Source: Aquimarina muelleri DSM 19832
GTDB lineage: Bacteria > Bacteroidota > Bacteroidia > Flavobacteriales > Flavobacteriaceae
Direction of reading: 5' to 3'
NCBI RefSeq assembly: GCF_000430665.1
Contig: NZ_AUML01000025.1
Span: forward strand, 1 to 64,000
Length of the DNA stretch: 64,000 bases
Positions 46,047-55,578 of the stretch are shown in pieces; position 1 is the stretch's first letter; the number at the start of each line of letters is the position of its first letter. The notes beneath the pieces were generated by a model. The model was given only the letters and a program-made list of their open reading frames with translations, was not told where the DNA came from and searched no databases. The position numbers and the translations under genes are program-made.

Positions 46047-47861
46047 ATGACTGCAAAACCATTAAATAGCACTGTCTTTCCTGATGAAAAAATTTGGAAA
46101 AAAGTAAATATAAATTTATTAGCGAAAAGTCTGTCAGAACTTATGCATGAACAGGTTGCAAAACCAGAAGTAATTAATGTGGATGATAAAAACATTACCC
46201 ATTTTATACTTCATACTGACAGCAAATCAATATACTATACATTCTCAGCAGAAGCAAGAATGCTTGATTATTGGTATGTTCATAAAAACACAATTAAAAA
46301 ATACGAAAACGGGAAATTAAACCAACGTATTAATGTCCCTGAATTTTTTATAGAAAATCAAAAATCATTTAGTATCCAGCCCTTTACTATGGCTCATTAT
46401 ACAGAAGAGCTACTTAACACCTTATATGCAGATGCTTCTATATTACTAAGGGGAAGACTGAATGTTGAAGCTTTGGCCGAGGCCGATTATCAAACAATAG
46501 AGCATCAAATGGATGGGCATCCCTGGGTTATTGTTAATAAAAGCCGTATAGGATTTAACCATAGTGATTATAAAAATTATGCGCCTGAATCTGATAAAAA
46601 TGTTAAACTTATATGGATAGCAGCTCATAAAAGCAGAGCTTCTTTTAATTCTTTACAGACAATTGATCAGGATCAGTTTTATAAAGAAGAATTAGGCAAA
46701 GAAAAGTTAAACATATTTTATCAAATATTATTAGACAAAAAAGTAGAAGTAAAAGATTATATGTTTATTCCTGTTCACGAATGGCAATGGACAAATAAAT
46801 TAATCATGCAATTTACTTCGGAAATTGTAGAGAAAAAAATAATCCCTATGGGATTAAGTGATGATATCTTTTCGCCACAGCAAAGTATTAGAACCTTTTT
46901 CAATATTAGTGATTCTAAAAAACATTATACAAAAACAGCTATATCTATATTAAGTACAGGAAATATAAGAGGGTTATCTCCTAAGCAAATGAACATTGCT
47001 CCAAAAGTAACACAATGGGTAAGTGATATACTTAATAATGACTCGTATTTACAAAATACTGGCTTAATTCTTTTGGGAGAAATAGCTACAGTATCTTACT
47101 TACACCCTCAATATAGTACTATCAAAGAAGTGCCCTATCAATATAATGAAATGCTAGGAGTACTATGGCGGGAAAGTGCGGATAAGTATCTTAAGCCTGG
47201 AGAAAAATTAATGACTATGGCAGCATTGCTATACGTAGATGATAACGAAAAAAGCTTAGTAGACGAATTAATTTGTAAATCTGGATTAACCAAAGAACAA
47301 TGGGTTGACGCGTATCTACAAGCATATTTAAAACCTCTATTACATATTTATTACAAACATTCATTATGTGTAACACCGCATGGGGAAAATATCATTATTG
47401 TTATGAAAAATTATATCCCACAACGTATCGTAATAAAAGACTTTGTAGATGATATTGTAGTAACCTCTGAAGCAATAGAAAATTTACCGAAAGATTTGTC
47501 TGACGGTTTAATACAGTCCTCTAATAAAGAGAATATTCCATTGTTTATACTTATTGGTGTTTTTGATGCTTATTTCAGGTATTTAAGTAATGTCTTACAG
47601 GTATATTCTGGATATAATGAAAATACATTTTGGGAAAATGTTACAGATGTAATTATCGAATATCAACAAGAACATCCTGATTTGAATTGGAAATTCGATA
47701 AATACGACATCTTCACTCCTGAGTTTAAAAAATTCTATATCAATAGCTCAAGGTTACATCAAGGGTATGAAGAAAGAACAGGATTTGTTATACCAAAAAA
47801 AGGTGGAAAATTAGAGAATCCACTTGCATTAATTAAACAAGTGGAACCAAAATACAGTTAA
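46047..47861 (+). CDS. Second NIS siderophore synthetase (IucA/IucC family)
   Basis: A 604-residue stand-alone NIS synthetase. Family motifs are HPWVIVNKSRIGFN, PVHEWQWTNKL, SIRTFFNI, KTAISILSTGNIRGLSP and the nucleotide/acid segment TPHGENIII. This form resembles the type C enzymes (AlcC, DesD, IucC, RhbF) that join an amine to a mono-amide of citrate or close dimers. With two NIS enzymes in the cluster a citrate-centred bis-hydroxamate product (aerobactin, schizokinen or arthrobactin type) is the best guess. It is followed by a long hairpin and the MATE exporter. Confidence 0.93.
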   Translation: MTAKPLNSTVFPDEKIWKKVNINLLAKSLSELMHEQVAKPEVINVDDKNITHFILHTDSKSIYYTFSAEARMLDYWYVHKNTIKKYENGKLNQRINVPEFFIENQKSFSIQPFTMAHYTEELLNTLYADASILLRGRLNVEALAEADYQTIEHQMDGHPWVIVNKSRIGFNHSDYKNYAPESDKNVKLIWIAAHKSRASFNSLQTIDQDQFYKEELGKEKLNIFYQILLDKKVEVKDYMFIPVHEWQWTNKLIMQFTSEIVEKKIIPMGLSDDIFSPQQSIRTFFNISDSKKHYTKTAISILSTGNIRGLSPKQMNIAPKVTQWVSDILNNDSYLQNTGLILLGEIATVSYLHPQYSTIKEVPYQYNEMLGVLWRESADKYLKPGEKLMTMAALLYVDDNEKSLVDELICKSGLTKEQWVDAYLQAYLKPLLHIYYKHSLCVTPHGENIIIVMKNYIPQRIVIKDFVDDIVVTSEAIENLPKDLSDGLIQSSNKENIPLFILIGVFDAYFRYLSNVLQVYSGYNENTFWENVTDVIIEYQQEHPDLNWKFDKYDIFTPEFKKFYINSSRLHQGYEERTGFVIPKKGGKLENPLALIKQVEPKYS

Positions 47862-47877
47862 TAAAACTATCCTTTTT

Positions 47878-47959
47878 CAGAACATGTAAGTTCGATTTAT
47901 GACAAGCATAGGTATGGATATCTAGAAGTGCTTTATTGTAATCAACTTACATGTGTCTG
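47878..47959. repeat. Long-range inverted repeat between NIS synthetase and exporter
   Basis: A perfect 11-bp inverted repeat, ACATGTAAGTT at 47882-47892 with its complement at 47944-47954, extends to 15 bp with one bulge (CAGA/TCTG). The loop is 51 nt. It lies in the 142-bp gap inside the operon, so it may be a transcript attenuator or an operator pair. Confidence 0.55.
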
Positions 47960-48003
47960 AATCATTAATAGTAACTGATTAGGTTAAAACCTCATGAACT
48001 AAA

Positions 48004-49410
48004 ATGAAACTAATTATATCACGAATAAGATATGTTCTTCACCTTTTTAAACAAGCTTTATTAGGTAAAGAAAAAAAATTCACTTCAGGAAGTATTAATA
48101 AAGCAATAGTACTACTCTCTGTTCCCATGGTTTTAGAAATGGTAATGGAATCTCTTTTTGTATGTTCTAATTTATTTTTTGTTAGTAGATTAGGAGCAGG
48201 AGCAATATCAATCGTAGGAACAACAGAATCTGTGATTTCTTTTGCTTATTCTATTTCAATTGGATTAAGTATAGCTGCATCCTCAATTATATCAAGAAGA
48301 ATTGGAGAAAAAAAGTTTAAAGAAGCAGGCTTAACTGCTATGCAAATTATTTATATAGGATTTGCTATTTCTTTAATTTTAAGCATACTATGTGTTGTTT
48401 TTTATGAAGAAATACTACTATTGGTAGGAATGCCTGTTGCTCTTGTTGCAAAAGCAGAGTGGTTTGCTAAAATTATGTTTGCCAGTATTGTATTTATCAT
48501 ATTAAGAATTTCTATCAATGGAATTTTTAGAGGAGCAGGAAATGCAGCTATTGCGATGCGTACTTTATGGATATCTAACACCATCAATATTGTTCTATGT
48601 CCTGTACTAATTTTTGGGTGGGGTATCATCCCTGCGTATGGTATACTAGGAGTTGCTTTGGCAACCGCAATAGCCAGAGTTATAGGAGTCTTGTATCAAT
48701 TCTGGCATTTGGCTAAAGGAAAAACTATAATGATTATAGGAAAAGAACAACTAATGCTCTCTTTATCTTTGATCAAAAAAGTATTGAAACTAGCTATAAC
48801 AGGAGCTATTCAATATATGATCCCTGCATCCAGTTGGGTTTTAATGATCAAAATAGTTTCTCATTTTGGTCCTAATGCTTTGGCAGGATATATTATTGCA
48901 CAACGAGTAGCTTCAATAGCAACCATGCCTGCTTGGGGAATCGGTAATGCTGCAGGAATATTAACTGGGCAAAACCTAGGAGCTAATCAACACGAAAGAG
49001 CAGAAAAATCGGTGTGGAAAGCAGGTTTCTTAAATATGTGTTTTCTATGCTTAGTAGCTCTATTCTGGAAATTTACCGCAGAACCAGTAGTATTATTATT
49101 TACGAATGATCCTGAAGTGTTAAAAAATGGAGTCTTATATCTTCATTATATAACTATAGCTTATGTGTTATTAGGATATACGATGGTTATTTCCAGAGCT
49201 CTTAATGCAGCAGGAGATGTAAAAGTAGTAACTCTCTTGTATATCCTTATGTTTTATATAACACAGATACCCTTATCCTATTTATTTGGAGTTCGTTTGG
49301 ATTGGGGACCCAAAGGTATTTTTGTTGCTATTCTGATTTCAGAATTAGTGTTAGCAATAGCATGTATTATAGTATTCAAAAAAGGAAAATGGAAATACAT
49401 AAAAATTTAA
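48004..49410 (+). CDS. MATE-family exporter, likely siderophore export
   Basis: A 468-residue protein with twelve membrane segments and the MATE two-fold pattern (VLLSVPMVLEMVMESLF ... VGTTESVISFAYSISIG in the first half, LKLAITGAIQYMIPASSW in the second). These proteins expel small organic molecules with Na+ or H+. Its place inside the biosynthetic operon makes export of the finished siderophore the likely job. The cation-binding acidic residue of the first half is not assigned here. It is separated from the NIS gene by a hairpin and from the ACP gene by 40 bp. Confidence 0.9.
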   Translation: MKLIISRIRYVLHLFKQALLGKEKKFTSGSINKAIVLLSVPMVLEMVMESLFVCSNLFFVSRLGAGAISIVGTTESVISFAYSISIGLSIAASSIISRRIGEKKFKEAGLTAMQIIYIGFAISLILSILCVVFYEEILLLVGMPVALVAKAEWFAKIMFASIVFIILRISINGIFRGAGNAAIAMRTLWISNTINIVLCPVLIFGWGIIPAYGILGVALATAIARVIGVLYQFWHLAKGKTIMIIGKEQLMLSLSLIKKVLKLAITGAIQYMIPASSWVLMIKIVSHFGPNALAGYIIAQRVASIATMPAWGIGNAAGILTGQNLGANQHERAEKSVWKAGFLNMCFLCLVALFWKFTAEPVVLLFTNDPEVLKNGVLYLHYITIAYVLLGYTMVISRALNAAGDVKVVTLLYILMFYITQIPLSYLFGVRLDWGPKGIFVAILISELVLAIACIIVFKKGKWKYIKI

Positions 49411-49450
49411 AAGTATTTAAAAAATAAATCTTAAAATCTATTAAAATAAA

Positions 49451-49693
49451 ATGAACACATCAAAAGAATTATTAGGCGTTTTTGCAAAAGCATTTTCAAC
49501 ACCTATAGAAGAAATCACAGAAGAACTAGAGTATCAAGGTATTGCAGAGTGGGACTCTATGAGCCATTTAGTATTGGTAGAGGAGATAGAAAGTGCTTAT
49601 AAAGTTTCTATTGAAATGGAAGATGTTTTAGAAATGGGAAGTGTTACCAAGGTAAAGGATATGTTAAAAAAATATGGTATCAAAATTATATGA
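49451..49693 (+). CDS. Acyl carrier protein
   Basis: An 80-residue acidic carrier protein. EWDSMSHLVLVEEIE contains the phosphopantetheine site S36 and the helix II recognition pattern. It differs from the fatty-acid synthase carrier type DSLDTVEL, as expected for a special-purpose carrier. It lies directly before a stand-alone adenylation enzyme and after the exporter. The pair would activate a carboxylic acid, probably an amino acid or a fatty acid, and hold it as a thioester. Confidence 0.9.
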   Translation: MNTSKELLGVFAKAFSTPIEEITEELEYQGIAEWDSMSHLVLVEEIESAYKVSIEMEDVLEMGSVTKVKDMLKKYGIKII

Positions 49694-49748
49694 AGACATC
49701 AATATATACTTGATTTAGATATTCATATTACTTATAAAATAAAATAAA

Positions 49749-51140
49749 ATGAAACTGTACGATTTAATACAACAAAACAAAAAATTAAGATTTGTCGATC
49801 CAGATACAGGAAACTCGTCTAATGTAAAAGATTTTCATAAATCCATAACAATAGAAGATTTTCACGGTTTAGCATTTGTATACAGCAACAATAAAATTAA
49901 CTCGATAGAAGTATTCCTAAACTTTTTGCAAAGTCATTTTACTATTTCTCTATTAAGTAACCAACTGCATATACAATTCAAACAAAACTTGGAAGAAATT
50001 TATCAACCGTACTATATTTACGACCCTTCCAGAACAGAAATAGAGGGTTATGAAAGATATTTAGCATCTTCATCCATAGGATTGTTTAAAAGAAGAAATA
50101 AGCCAACGTATACTATTCATAAGGATATCAAACTACTCTTAAGTACATCAGGAACAACAGGGACTCCTAAATTTGTAAAATTATCAGATGAAAATTTGGT
50201 AAAAAATGCAATGTCAATTTTAGAATATATGCCTATAAAGGATGAGGATATTGTACCACTTAATGTCCCAATTATATTTGTTTATGGGTTATCTATTTTT
50301 ACAACAAATTGTATGAAAGGTAAAACCATTATTTGTACGGATAAAGATATTTTACAAAAAGGATTTTGGGAAGATTTTAAATCCTATAAGTTTTCTACCA
50401 TTAGCGGGGTGCCTTACGTATATGAAATGTTACATAGAATAGGTTTCTTCAAAAAGGAACACAAATCTTTAAGATATATGACACAAACAGGAGGAATTCT
50501 TAATGAAGCATTAATTCAAGTAATCGATGCATATTCAAAGAAATACAATATTCCTTTTTATGCTCAATATGGGCAAACTGAAGCTGCAGGACGTATGGCC
50601 TTTTTACATCCCGACAATTTATTAAAAAAAGGATCCTCTATCGGTATGCCTATTAAGGGAGGGCATTTTGAAATAGAAAAAGAAACGAATGAGTTGATTT
50701 ATTATGGAGAAAATGTTTTTGGAGGATATGCAAGAGAATCAGAAGATCTGAATGCTTATAAAAAGACAAATAAATTATATACAGGAGATATTGCCAAAAA
50801 AGATGCATCTGGATACTATTACATAATAGGGAGGATAAAACGTATCATGAAATTATTTGGAACAAGGATAAACCTTGATGAAGTAGAACTAATCCTAAAA
50901 AATAATTTAGGAGGAGAGACTTTTATTTGTACTGGAATGGATGATAAATACTTATCTGTTATCCACCTTAATAAAAATTTAACCAATGATTCTATCAATA
51001 AAGTATTAAGAGATACACTTAATCTTCATGCAAGTTCTTTAAAAATAAAATGTATAGAAAATGTACCTCTGACCCCCAATGGAAAAATAAATTATCAACA
51101 AATTAAAGAGCTTTCAGATCTCTCTGAATTGAAAGTTTAA
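49749..51140 (+). CDS. Stand-alone AMP-forming acyl/amino acid ligase
   Basis: A 463-residue member of the adenylation family, shorter than the usual 500-550 because the N-terminal part is reduced. Motifs are LLSTSGTTGTPKFVKLS (A3), YAQYGQTEA (A5), YTGDIA (A7), GRIKRIMKLFGTRINLDEVE (A8) and TPNGKINY with the A10 lysine. All catalytic motifs are intact. It should load a carboxylic acid onto the neighbouring carrier protein. The substrate pocket cannot be read from here. It is the last gene of the siderophore operon, followed by a terminator. Confidence 0.88.
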   Translation: MKLYDLIQQNKKLRFVDPDTGNSSNVKDFHKSITIEDFHGLAFVYSNNKINSIEVFLNFLQSHFTISLLSNQLHIQFKQNLEEIYQPYYIYDPSRTEIEGYERYLASSSIGLFKRRNKPTYTIHKDIKLLLSTSGTTGTPKFVKLSDENLVKNAMSILEYMPIKDEDIVPLNVPIIFVYGLSIFTTNCMKGKTIICTDKDILQKGFWEDFKSYKFSTISGVPYVYEMLHRIGFFKKEHKSLRYMTQTGGILNEALIQVIDAYSKKYNIPFYAQYGQTEAAGRMAFLHPDNLLKKGSSIGMPIKGGHFEIEKETNELIYYGENVFGGYARESEDLNAYKKTNKLYTGDIAKKDASGYYYIIGRIKRIMKLFGTRINLDEVELILKNNLGGETFICTGMDDKYLSVIHLNKNLTNDSINKVLRDTLNLHASSLKIKCIENVPLTPNGKINYQQIKELSDLSELKV

Positions 51141-51155
51141 AGGAATAACGTAGGT

Positions 51156-51226
51156 AAAAAAGGCATGCGTATAAAGATAATTATAGTAGTTGTTGTTGTT
51201 ATTTTTATTCGTTACATGCCTTTTTT
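51156..51226 (+). terminator. Intrinsic terminator of the siderophore operon
   Basis: AAAAAAGGCATG (51156-51167) pairs with CATGCCTTTTTT (51215-51226) over 12 bp; the T run closes the second arm. The loop is 47 nt. Confidence 0.72.
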
Positions 51227-51295
51227 AATCCGTAATTGATGACTAGGATATTAGTCTACAAAGAACATATTTTTTGGTAGAAAAATAGATTAGAA

Positions 51296-51400
51296 AATCA
51301 ATAACCTTGGAACAAGCTCACAAGGGATGCTTCCGAAAATATATTTTGTTCTCGAGGCAAGCCTGAGAGAATTAAACTCTACAATGTGGATTAAAGAAAC
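51296..51400. repeat. Dispersed repeat family 1, copy before the membrane acyltransferase
   Basis: About 80 percent identical by eye with 38440-38543. Its hairpin arms are CCTTG (51305-51309) and CAAGG (51321-51325), where the copy at 38449 has CCTCG and CGAGG. Both sides changed together, so the pairing is kept. It ends 15 bp before the next ATG. Confidence 0.7.
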
Positions 51401-51415
51401 TCATAAATAGAATAC

Positions 51416-52525
51416 ATGAAAAGTCAAAATAACAGAATTTTAACCTTAGATTTAATAAAAGGAGGAAGTGTTATCGGAATGATTATAATTCATACCTTAC
51501 TTATATATGGTAATATAGAGACACAATCAGAAACATTTTTAGGGAATTTTATTCGATTTTTGGGAAGAGGAACCTCTATATTTTTAATATGTATGGGTAT
51601 TACCTTTATGACCTCACGTAATCAAAGTCTTAAAAGCTCAATTAAACGTGGTGCTGTACTTTTATTAGTAGCATTATTAATGAATTTCATGAAATTTATG
51701 ATACCCATAATTTTTGAATTTGTTCCAGAAAATTACATGAAAAAATTTCAATGGGATGCACCGCTAGAAATGCAATATTTGTATTTGGTATTATTAGGAG
51801 ATATTTTGCAGCTAGCAGGAATGTCTTTACTTATCATAGGTTTCATTAGAAAGTATGTAAAAAACAAGTTTGGAATCCTTGCTATAGGTCTAATTATAGC
51901 TTCCATTTCTAGAGAACTTAGTGGGATCAATATCAATATTCCTGGGGTTAATTATGTTTTAGATCTTTTGTTTAGTAATGATTTTCCTGCATATGTATAT
52001 TTCCCTGTATTTCCTTGGGTATCATTTATTATAATAGGAATGTTCTTTGGAAAATGGTATGCAGAAATTAACTATAACCCATCATTTATATTTAAAAAAA
52101 TGATGCTTATAGGTCTTTTTTGTATTTTATTAGGAGGTCCACTTGTTTTCTTTTATAAAGAGTATCATTATAATACTTTTTTTTATCTAGGACCAGGAGG
52201 AGTGATCTATTTTGCAGGATGGACTCTTATTTTTTTATGGCTAATTCATATAACATTATCTAAGGTAAGAGAAAATTTCATGATAACAACTTTAGTGTAT
52301 TGCAGTAAAAATCTAACTACAATGTATGTCATACAATGGGTCTTAATATCTTGGGGAAAAGGAATATTTGGGTTTAGACAATCAGGAATAACTAAGGTAT
52401 TTTTACTCATGCTTTTATTTATAACACTTACTTTTATACTACAGAAAGCATTAGACGAAATAATGAAAACTATTAAAAAAGGAAGAGTAAAAAAATCTCT
52501 TTTAATAAAAGATCATACCTTATAA
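51416..52525 (+). CDS. Multi-membrane-span protein, HGSNAT/DUF1624-like acyltransferase
   Basis: A 369-residue protein with about ten hydrophobic segments. The N-terminal RILTLDLIKGGSVIGMIIIH and later FIRFLGRGTSIFLICMG match the heparan-alpha-glucosaminide N-acetyltransferase-like (DUF1624) family, whose conserved His follows the first membrane segment. Members move acyl groups across or on the membrane. It follows the siderophore operon on the same strand, behind a terminator and a repeat, so it may be separately transcribed. A role in acylating the siderophore or an envelope sugar is inference. Confidence 0.75.
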   Translation: MKSQNNRILTLDLIKGGSVIGMIIIHTLLIYGNIETQSETFLGNFIRFLGRGTSIFLICMGITFMTSRNQSLKSSIKRGAVLLLVALLMNFMKFMIPIIFEFVPENYMKKFQWDAPLEMQYLYLVLLGDILQLAGMSLLIIGFIRKYVKNKFGILAIGLIIASISRELSGININIPGVNYVLDLLFSNDFPAYVYFPVFPWVSFIIIGMFFGKWYAEINYNPSFIFKKMMLIGLFCILLGGPLVFFYKEYHYNTFFYLGPGGVIYFAGWTLIFLWLIHITLSKVRENFMITTLVYCSKNLTTMYVIQWVLISWGKGIFGFRQSGITKVFLLMLLFITLTFILQKALDEIMKTIKKGRVKKSLLIKDHTL

Positions 52526-52706
52526 AGTAAAAATAGTTCAACAACCTTTTTTGAAAATAATAAATCATGTAAAAATTTGTATTCATTAAGGTTATTTATT
52601 TTTTTACATAATTTAAAGATATATCACAAACTCTATTAGGATTAATAGTACTTTTTATAAAGCATCTCTATTTTTTTAAAAAAATTTAACTCTACAGATA
52701 AAATAC

Positions 52707-55019
52707 TTAATCTGTTTTCAATTTTTTATGTAATAAAGAAAAAACTAAAAAATCGGTTAATGGTTTTCCATTAGCTTTTGTTCGAATGGTATCAAATGTA
52801 TATCTAAAGTCACATCCATTTTTGTATGCACTACATCCATAAGCTGTTTTTCCTTTTATAACCGTTCCTTTATTACAAACAGGGCAAGGCATAGGATTAG
52901 GAATCTTATTAGAGGCAGAAACACTTGTAGTTTTCTTTTCTTCCAAAAGTATTCGAAATTGATCATCAAAACGAATCAACCCCTCTTTATCCCCTTCTGA
53001 AGTCTTAAAACCTTTAAGGTTTACAGTACATCCTTTTTGGAGTAATCGAATATATTGTTTGTCAGATATTTTCTTGCCTTCAAAATAAAAAGGAAGAATA
53101 AAATCACATCCATTTTTATAAGCACTGCATCCATAAGCAGTTTTACCCTTGATAAGTTTCCCTTGTTTACATTTAGGACAACCTTGATCATTAATCGTTT
53201 TTTCTTTCTTTACTTTTTTAGAGTCAGAAGCTTTGGTTATTGTCACATGAGAGATATTGGCATGTATTTTTTCTGTACGAACTTCATACACCAAATGATC
53301 TACCATATTTTTCATGTTTTTAATAAAAGTCCCCGCATGAAAGCTTCCTTTTTCAATTTCTTTTAGTTGTTTTTCCCATTGCCCAGTAAGTTCCGCAGAA
53401 ATAAGTAATTTATTTCTTATTGTATCTATAAGCTGTATTCCTGTCAAAGTTGGTAGGATTTGCTTTTTATTTCGCTCAATATACTTTCGTTTAAAAAGTG
53501 TTTCGATAATATTAGCTCTTGTAGAAGGTCTGCCTATACCGTTCTCTTTCATCAATTCACGCATTTCATCATCATCTACTTGTTTCCCTGCTGTTTCCAT
53601 AGCACGTAATAAAGTAGCTTCGGTATATTGATTTGGTGGTTTAGTTTCTTTTTCTAAAAAAGAAGGCTCATGTGGACCTTTTTCTCCTTTTGCAAAAGAA
53701 GGTAATATATCCTTTTCTTTTTTCTCTTTAGAGTTTGCCTTTTCAAACACTATTCTCCAGCCTTTTTCTAAAATTTCTTTCCCTGTAGTTTTAAATGTTA
53801 CAGTATCGGCTTTTCCTATTATGGTTGTATTTGCTACCGAACAATCTTCATAGAATACCGCAATAAATCGTTTTGTAATGATATCATACACTTGTTGTTG
53901 ATTGTATTGTAAATTAATCTCTACACCAGTAGGAATAATAGCATGGTGATCTGTTACTTTTTTATCATTAAAAACTTTAGCAGATTTTTTAATCTTCTTA
54001 CTTAATATAGTTTGTGTAAGATTTTGATAGCGACTCAATTTTTTTAATATTTCAGGTACTTTAGGATAAATATCGTTAGGTAAAAAAGTAGTATCTACTC
54101 TTGGATAGGTAATTACCTTTTGCTCATATAATTTTTGAGCTATCTTTAAAGTTTCATCTGCAGAAAACCCAAATTTAGTATTACAGTACACTTGTAATCC
54201 TGTAAGATCAAAAAGTTTAGGAGCATATTCTTTTCCTTTTTTCTTGGTTATAGATATGATCTCAAAATCACTTTCTTTTACCACCTTAGCAAAGGCTTCT
54301 CCTTCTTCTTTTTTTAAAAATCTACCTTCCTCGCAATTAAAAAGAGTATCTCTATATACTGTTTGTAATTCCCAATACGGTTGTGGTTTAAAATCCTGAA
54401 TCTCTTTAAATCGGGTGACTAGCATAGCTAGTGTTGGTGTTTGTACTCTACCTATAGATAGTACTTGTTTGTACCCACCATGTTTAACTGTATATAATCG
54501 TGTAGCATTCATACCCAACAACCAGTCTCCTATTGCTCTTGAAAATCCCGCATAATAAAGATTATCATACTTTGCAGAAGGTTGTAATTTTTCAAAACCT
54601 TCTTTGATAGCCTCGGTAGTTAATGATGAGATCCATAACCGTTGTACTTCTCCTTTATAATCTGCCTGATCTATAACCCATCGTTGTATAAGTTCTCCTT
54701 CTTGACCCGCATCCCCACAGTTAATAACTACTGTTGCTTTATCAAACAACTTTTTTATAATACTAAACTGTTTCTTAATCCCCGAATTATCTACTACCTT
54801 AGTTTTAAACTTATCGGGTAACATAGGTAGATTATTAAGATCCCAGCTTTTCCAATACGGTTTATAATCATTGGGTTCCAATAGTGTACATAAGTGCCCA
54901 AAAGTGTAAGTTACGGCATACCCATTTCCTTCATAATACCCATCACATTTAGTATTAGCTCCCAATACAGAGGCAATTTCTCGGGCAACACTTGGTTTTT
55001 CGGCAATACAGACTTTCAT
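52707..55019 (-). CDS. topB: DNA topoisomerase III (type IA)
   Basis: A 770-residue topoisomerase. The start is ATG at 55019 giving MKVCIAEKPSVAREIASVLG; a longer reading would need a TTG. The Toprim domain holds AEKPS and NCGDAGQEGEL. The active-site tyrosine lies in VITYPRVDTTFLP. Two C-terminal zinc fingers (CPKCKQGKLI ... and CPVCNKGTVI ...) share the near-identical stretch KGKTAYGCSAYKNGCDF. It decatenates DNA strands, as in replication ends. It is convergent with the acyltransferase gene and shows no link to the iron genes. Confidence 0.96.
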   Translation of the reverse strand: MKVCIAEKPSVAREIASVLGANTKCDGYYEGNGYAVTYTFGHLCTLLEPNDYKPYWKSWDLNNLPMLPDKFKTKVVDNSGIKKQFSIIKKLFDKATVVINCGDAGQEGELIQRWVIDQADYKGEVQRLWISSLTTEAIKEGFEKLQPSAKYDNLYYAGFSRAIGDWLLGMNATRLYTVKHGGYKQVLSIGRVQTPTLAMLVTRFKEIQDFKPQPYWELQTVYRDTLFNCEEGRFLKKEEGEAFAKVVKESDFEIISITKKKGKEYAPKLFDLTGLQVYCNTKFGFSADETLKIAQKLYEQKVITYPRVDTTFLPNDIYPKVPEILKKLSRYQNLTQTILSKKIKKSAKVFNDKKVTDHHAIIPTGVEINLQYNQQQVYDIITKRFIAVFYEDCSVANTTIIGKADTVTFKTTGKEILEKGWRIVFEKANSKEKKEKDILPSFAKGEKGPHEPSFLEKETKPPNQYTEATLLRAMETAGKQVDDDEMRELMKENGIGRPSTRANIIETLFKRKYIERNKKQILPTLTGIQLIDTIRNKLLISAELTGQWEKQLKEIEKGSFHAGTFIKNMKNMVDHLVYEVRTEKIHANISHVTITKASDSKKVKKEKTINDQGCPKCKQGKLIKGKTAYGCSAYKNGCDFILPFYFEGKKISDKQYIRLLQKGCTVNLKGFKTSEGDKEGLIRFDDQFRILLEEKKTTSVSASNKIPNPMPCPVCNKGTVIKGKTAYGCSAYKNGCDFRYTFDTIRTKANGKPLTDFLVFSLLHKKLKTD

Positions 55020-55549
55020 AACTAAAAACAAAAATAGTTAAAATATGATAAGAATATAATTCTTATAACACAACTAATAATTTATATATAGCATAAGTTT
55101 TCAATCTGGATATAAGTAATAAACGATACTATGACTCTTCGTAGTAAAGTTATGACAGAAATGCCTTCTCTAGAGGTCTCTATTAGTTCTTTACTTAATA
55201 GATGAACAGGAAATCTTATAAGCTAAAATTATCAACAATTTAATACCTTAAAAAAAGAGATCAAAAAAGAGATTTCCTTATACAGTCACTACGCACATAT
55301 CATTATTTATTATTCTAAACCTTACTAAAAATTAAACTTTATACCTCAAAAAAAGTTTTTTGTAATTGTAGATTATCTCTGGCAAAAGAAAAATTTCTAA
55401 CACAAACAATAATTGACTTAGAATTTGCTTTGAAAGTTATCCAAAACTCATTAATAATTTAAAAATAACCTAAAAATATTCACTAATTAATAATACATAC
55501 AATTCTAATATAAATACTTCTTCAATAATAAAAATTTACATAATTTAAT
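55020..55549. other. 530-bp spacer upstream of topB without a gene
   Basis: The stretch must hold the topB promoter. A 24-codon frame at 55131 and several A/T runs are the only other things seen. No convincing hairpin or RNA gene stands out. Confidence 0.4.
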
Positions 55550-55578
55550 TATATTTGCACTTATTTAGACTAATTAAA
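55550..55578 (+). promoter_or_regulatory. Promoter and putative iron operator of the TonB receptor
   Basis: TATATTTG (55550-55557) matches TAnnTTTG exactly. TTATTTAGACTAATTAAA (55561-55578) is the third copy of the putative iron operator, placed on the expected transcript start as at 39963. The distance to the receptor ATG implies a leader of about 370 nt. Confidence 0.65.

Noticed and set aside
55020..55031. TTG start for topoisomerase III
   Set aside because: The conserved start MKVCIAEKPS begins at the ATG at 55019, so the upstream residues are not needed.
55131..55205. 24-codon frame upstream of topB
   Set aside because: Too short, without signal or neighbour context.
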